Under the pieces are notes generated by a model, which searched no databases, was not told the DNA's origin, and saw only the letters and a program-made list of their open reading frames with translations. From positions 19,912 through 83,911 of the forward strand of contig NZ_LXNG01000024.1 of the NCBI RefSeq assembly GCF_001642575.1: 64,000 bases of DNA. Reading direction: 5' to 3'. This document shows, in pieces, positions 61,896 to 64,000 of this stretch. The position numbers and the translations under genes were made by a program. Position 1 is the stretch's first letter; each line of letters opens with the position of its first letter. Origin of the DNA: Xanthomonas floridensis. GTDB taxonomy: Bacteria > Pseudomonadota > Gammaproteobacteria > Xanthomonadales > Xanthomonadaceae.

Positions 61896-62465
61896 ATGAA
61901 GCCCTGGGCCGCCCTCTTGATCGCCACCGCACTGCTTTGCAGCAACCCCGTCATCGCAGCCGGCCGATTGCGCGTGCAACTCGTGCAACCCACCCATAGC
62001 GCGCAGCTGCCCGAGCAGGCGACGCGTCTGCAAATCGTTGCCCGGAACGATGGCGACCAGGTGGTGGAGCTGATCGATCAACGTTTCCCGCGCTTGAACA
62101 GGCAGGGGTTGCTGATGAACAACGTGCTGAGCCTGCGCGATGCGAGCGGTCGCGAGGCGCCGTACTACGGCATCTACGTCAATCTGGAAAACGCACCAGA
62201 AGACGCTTACGTCACCATCGTGCCAGGCCAGCGTCTGGTCATCACGGTGGATCTGCAACGCAACTACAGGCTCACCCCCGGGCAGACCTACACCGCAAGC
62301 CTGCGCAGCCCGGTGCTACATCTGACCCGGCCCAGGGCAGCCTTTGCCGATAGCTCACGCGATGCACTCCGCGCAGCGTTACAGCAGGCCACGGCCAACA
62401 CCGTCCATGTGGACGTAGGGTATCCGGGCCGCACCGGCGCACGCAGCGTACCTGCACGGCCGTAG
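61896..62465 (+). CDS. Secreted protein resembling the N-terminal domain of M35 metalloproteases
   Basis: 189-residue exported protein: signal peptide about residues 1-22 (LLIATALLCSNPVIA), then a single beta-sandwich-like domain. Segments VLSLRDASGREAPYYGIYVN, EDAYVTIVPGQRLVITVDLQRNYRL and PGQTYTASLR match the propeptide-like domain of deuterolysin (M35) proteases (the Y-x-G, L-x-PG and YD/Y-x-L-x3-G-x-Y patterns). The catalytic HExxH domain is absent, so it could be an orphan pro-domain, an inhibitor or a remnant. The charged C-terminus is short. No other protease gene is seen nearby. Confidence 0.72.
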   Translation: MKPWAALLIATALLCSNPVIAAGRLRVQLVQPTHSAQLPEQATRLQIVARNDGDQVVELIDQRFPRLNRQGLLMNNVLSLRDASGREAPYYGIYVNLENAPEDAYVTIVPGQRLVITVDLQRNYRLTPGQTYTASLRSPVLHLTRPRAAFADSSRDALRAALQQATANTVHVDVGYPGRTGARSVPARP

Positions 62466-62483
62466 TGTGCAGCGGCGACCGGT

Positions 62484-63080
62484 TCAGGCCCTGGCCCCAA
62501 CCAACCGCTTACCGATTGCGCGCGCTGTCGCGTAATGCGACTGCGGAAAATCCGCATCCGGCACTGTCAGCAACTCCGTGGTGCGCACCGGTGCGCCGCA
62601 GAAGTCGAAGATGCCGTGGTTGATCTGCGTCTTCATCGCACCGAAGTAGCCGTGCCGCGCATAGGTGCGCTCATCCGCACCGCCGATCGCCACCATGTGC
62701 ACGCCAAGACGCCCAAGCTTCTTGGTGATCTTGCCGCTGGCGTCTTCATCGAACGCCCAGCCCAGCGTAAACACCCGGTCGATCCAGCCCTTGAGCAGCG
62801 CCGGGAACGACCACCAATAGATAGGGAACACCAGCACCAGCGCATCGGCCCGGTCCAGCCGCGCCTGCTCGGCCGCCACGTCTGGCGGCGCCCCGGCCTT
62901 GCCTGAAAACAGCGCCACGTCGGCCTGCGTAAAGCGCGGATCGAAGCCTTCTTGCGCCAGGTCCGCCACTTCGACTGTATGCGCCTCGCCAGAGGCCAGC
63001 AGCGCCTGCCCGATCTGCGCCGCCACTGCGTGCGTGTGCGAGCGCTGCTCGGGATGGGCGACGACGATAAGGGCATGCAT
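62484..63080 (-). CDS. Flavodoxin-like NAD(P)H-quinone reductase (MdaB/KefF-like)
   Basis: 198-residue flavodoxin-like quinone oxidoreductase. N-terminal ALIVVAHPEQRSHTHAVA binds the flavin phosphate, VLVFPIYWWSFPALLKGWIDRVF is the family hallmark, and GADERTYARHGYFG supplies the remaining flavin/substrate contacts. Start ATG 63080. Convergent with the M35-like gene and near a broken SnoaL-like/HxlR pair; HxlR regulators often control such quinone reductases. Confidence 0.92.
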   Translation of the reverse strand: MHALIVVAHPEQRSHTHAVAAQIGQALLASGEAHTVEVADLAQEGFDPRFTQADVALFSGKAGAPPDVAAEQARLDRADALVLVFPIYWWSFPALLKGWIDRVFTLGWAFDEDASGKITKKLGRLGVHMVAIGGADERTYARHGYFGAMKTQINHGIFDFCGAPVRTTELLTVPDADFPQSHYATARAIGKRLVGARA

Positions 63081-63262
63081 AGGCTGGCTGGCTCCAAAAG
63101 AGAAAGAAGTGGTAGACGGTGATCGCCGCAGCCGGTGAGTACGCACGCGACAGCCCATCGATCGCGCTGCGGTAGCGCTCGTCATGGCGAAACGTAGTAC
63201 TAACTGCCGTCGCAGCAGGGCCCCCGGAACGTGCTAATGGCGCAACACGCCGGCATGCCTGG

Positions 63263-63587
63263 TCAATGAATCTGCAACGCCGCACTCTTGCCACCCACCA
63301 GCTGAAACATATGCTCCAGCTGCAGCGGGCCCTGCGGGATCGCCGGACACCTGTGCAGTGACGCGCACTTGCTCGCCCTGGGTGTGCACGCCAAGCGGCA
63401 CTGCGCGATACGGCGTGGTGGCTTGCGTTTGTGCCAGCCATGCCGCAATGGCTGCAGCGCCACGGTGATGCTGGCGCTCGTCGTGCACCACCGCATCTTC
63501 GGCCAGGTGCGGTAGCCGTACGGCGGCATCGCCGATAGTGCTGGCGACAAAGAAGCAGGCAGTAGTGGTGGGTAGGGCAAGCGACAT
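63263..63587 (-). pseudogene. SnoaL/NTF2-like gene with a frameshift
   Basis: The N-terminal part reads as an NTF2-like (SnoaL) protein (CFFVASTIGDAAVRLPHLAEDAVVHDE, then RVTAQVSGD) from ATG 63587. After about 63345 the conserved continuation LQLEHMFQLVGGKSAALQIH appears only in the neighbouring frame, ending at 63263. One base has probably been lost or gained near 63335-63345. Translation in the original frame would instead end at 63234 with a shuffled tail. The gene is divergent from the HxlR remnant. Confidence 0.7.
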
Positions 63588-63677
63588 GGCAGCGATGTCC
63601 GGTGCGAAACGTGTATGCCATGATCGGCAGCGGCATCACCTGCCGCAAGAACGCACGCAAAGGTAAGTCACGCACCC

Positions 63678-63904
63678 ATGGGAAAGCCGCATGCCCCGGA
63701 CACCGCTGCGTGCGGTATCGAAGCCCTGCTCAAAGGCTTCGAAGGCCGCTGGAACTGCTGCCGCTGTTCCACCCGTTCGACGGCAAGGTGCAGCGCTACT
63801 CGGACGTGGAGCGGCTGATTGCCGCCATCTCGCAAAAGATGCTGACCTGCAACATCGCCTTGTCAAGGCTTAGGGATGGTCTGATCAACGCCATCGGAGG
63901 ATGA
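63678..63904 (+). pseudogene. HxlR-family regulator remnant with a frameshift
   Basis: From ATG 63678 the frame reads MGKPHAPDTAACGIEALLKG, the usual HxlR N-terminus, as far as GFEGRW. The expected wing-helix continuation LLPLFHPFDGKVQRYSDVER and AAISQKMLT is then found in another frame, consistent with loss of one base near 63748. After AISQKMLT the sequence drifts from the family and stops at 63904. Its 3' part after 63904 shows little resemblance. Divergent, 90 bases apart, from the broken SnoaL-like gene. Confidence 0.7.
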
Positions 63905-64000
63905 GGTAAGCCGCATCGGTCGCGCCAATGACGCTCAGGCCTGCGGTTTTTGGCCGTTTCCGGCGCATGTGCGCGGTGTTGCCCCTGCTACAGGCACACC
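63905..64000. other. Window end without a called gene
   Basis: The last 96 bases may contain more decayed HxlR sequence but no frame can be supported. Confidence 0.4.

Overview
The window is GC-rich chromosomal DNA with tightly packed genes. Gene content and protein sequences point to a xanthomonad, most likely Xanthomonas: a large exopolysaccharide locus, RND efflux, BlaI/BlaR1-type control, an MrfAB repair pair, and many oxidoreductase/regulator pairs. The genus is inferred from protein flavour, not from a marker gene. I found no rRNA, tRNA, CRISPR array or intact insertion sequence.

Layout. (1) 1-5637: the end of a sensor histidine kinase, then an RND membrane-fusion protein and pump joined by an ATGA overlap. 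(2) 5973-28491: a polysaccharide locus in two convergent arms. The plus arm (6590-12196) has two GT4 glycosyltransferases, a polyprenyl-phosphate hexose-1-phosphate transferase, a WecB-type epimerase and a methyltransferase. The minus arm (26752 down to 12165) has flippases, a Wzz-like protein, an epimerase, methyltransferases, an asparagine synthetase, glycosyltransferases, a WecG/TagA-type enzyme and two Wzy/ligase-like membrane proteins. Most minus-arm genes overlap by a few bases (ATGA, GTGA, TTGA), so it reads as one long coupled operon with a 335-base break at 22868.

(3) 26749-38320: a lasso-peptide-type RiPP locus. A 51-residue precursor, an asparagine-synthetase-like cyclase, a transglutaminase-like leader peptidase (B2) and an ABC exporter lie on the minus strand; the exporter overlaps the polysaccharide flippase by GTGA. 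Divergent on the plus strand are a methyltransferase, a PqqD-like leader-binding protein (B1), an HPr-kinase-like protein and a sulfotransferase. A nucleotidyltransferase-like protein follows, after an oppositely oriented island of three phage-tail-collar proteins plus a GNAT acetyltransferase. The precursor has the paeninodin-type leader spacing (W-x2-P-x9-T) and ends in Ser, the residue that HPr-kinase-like lasso enzymes phosphorylate. It predicts a 16-residue core with Asp at position 8. The set of tailoring genes looks unusual and is my main candidate for a new system.

(4) 38637-43392: a BlaI repressor with two palindromic operators, a BlaR1-like M56 protease whose extracytoplasmic part is coiled coil rather than a penicillin sensor, and two secreted paralogues sharing an unnamed domain of about 60 residues. 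(5) 43450-53329: a saccharopine-dehydrogenase-like protein, a 2H-phosphoesterase-like protein, MrfB/MrfA, a hemolysin III protein, a MITE-like repeat and two SDR enzymes. (6) 53455-64000: LysR, AraC and HxlR regulators beside oxidoreductases, an ATP-grasp protein, a GST, lipoproteins, an orphan M35-protease-type N-terminal domain, and a divergent SnoaL-like/HxlR pair in which both genes are frameshifted.
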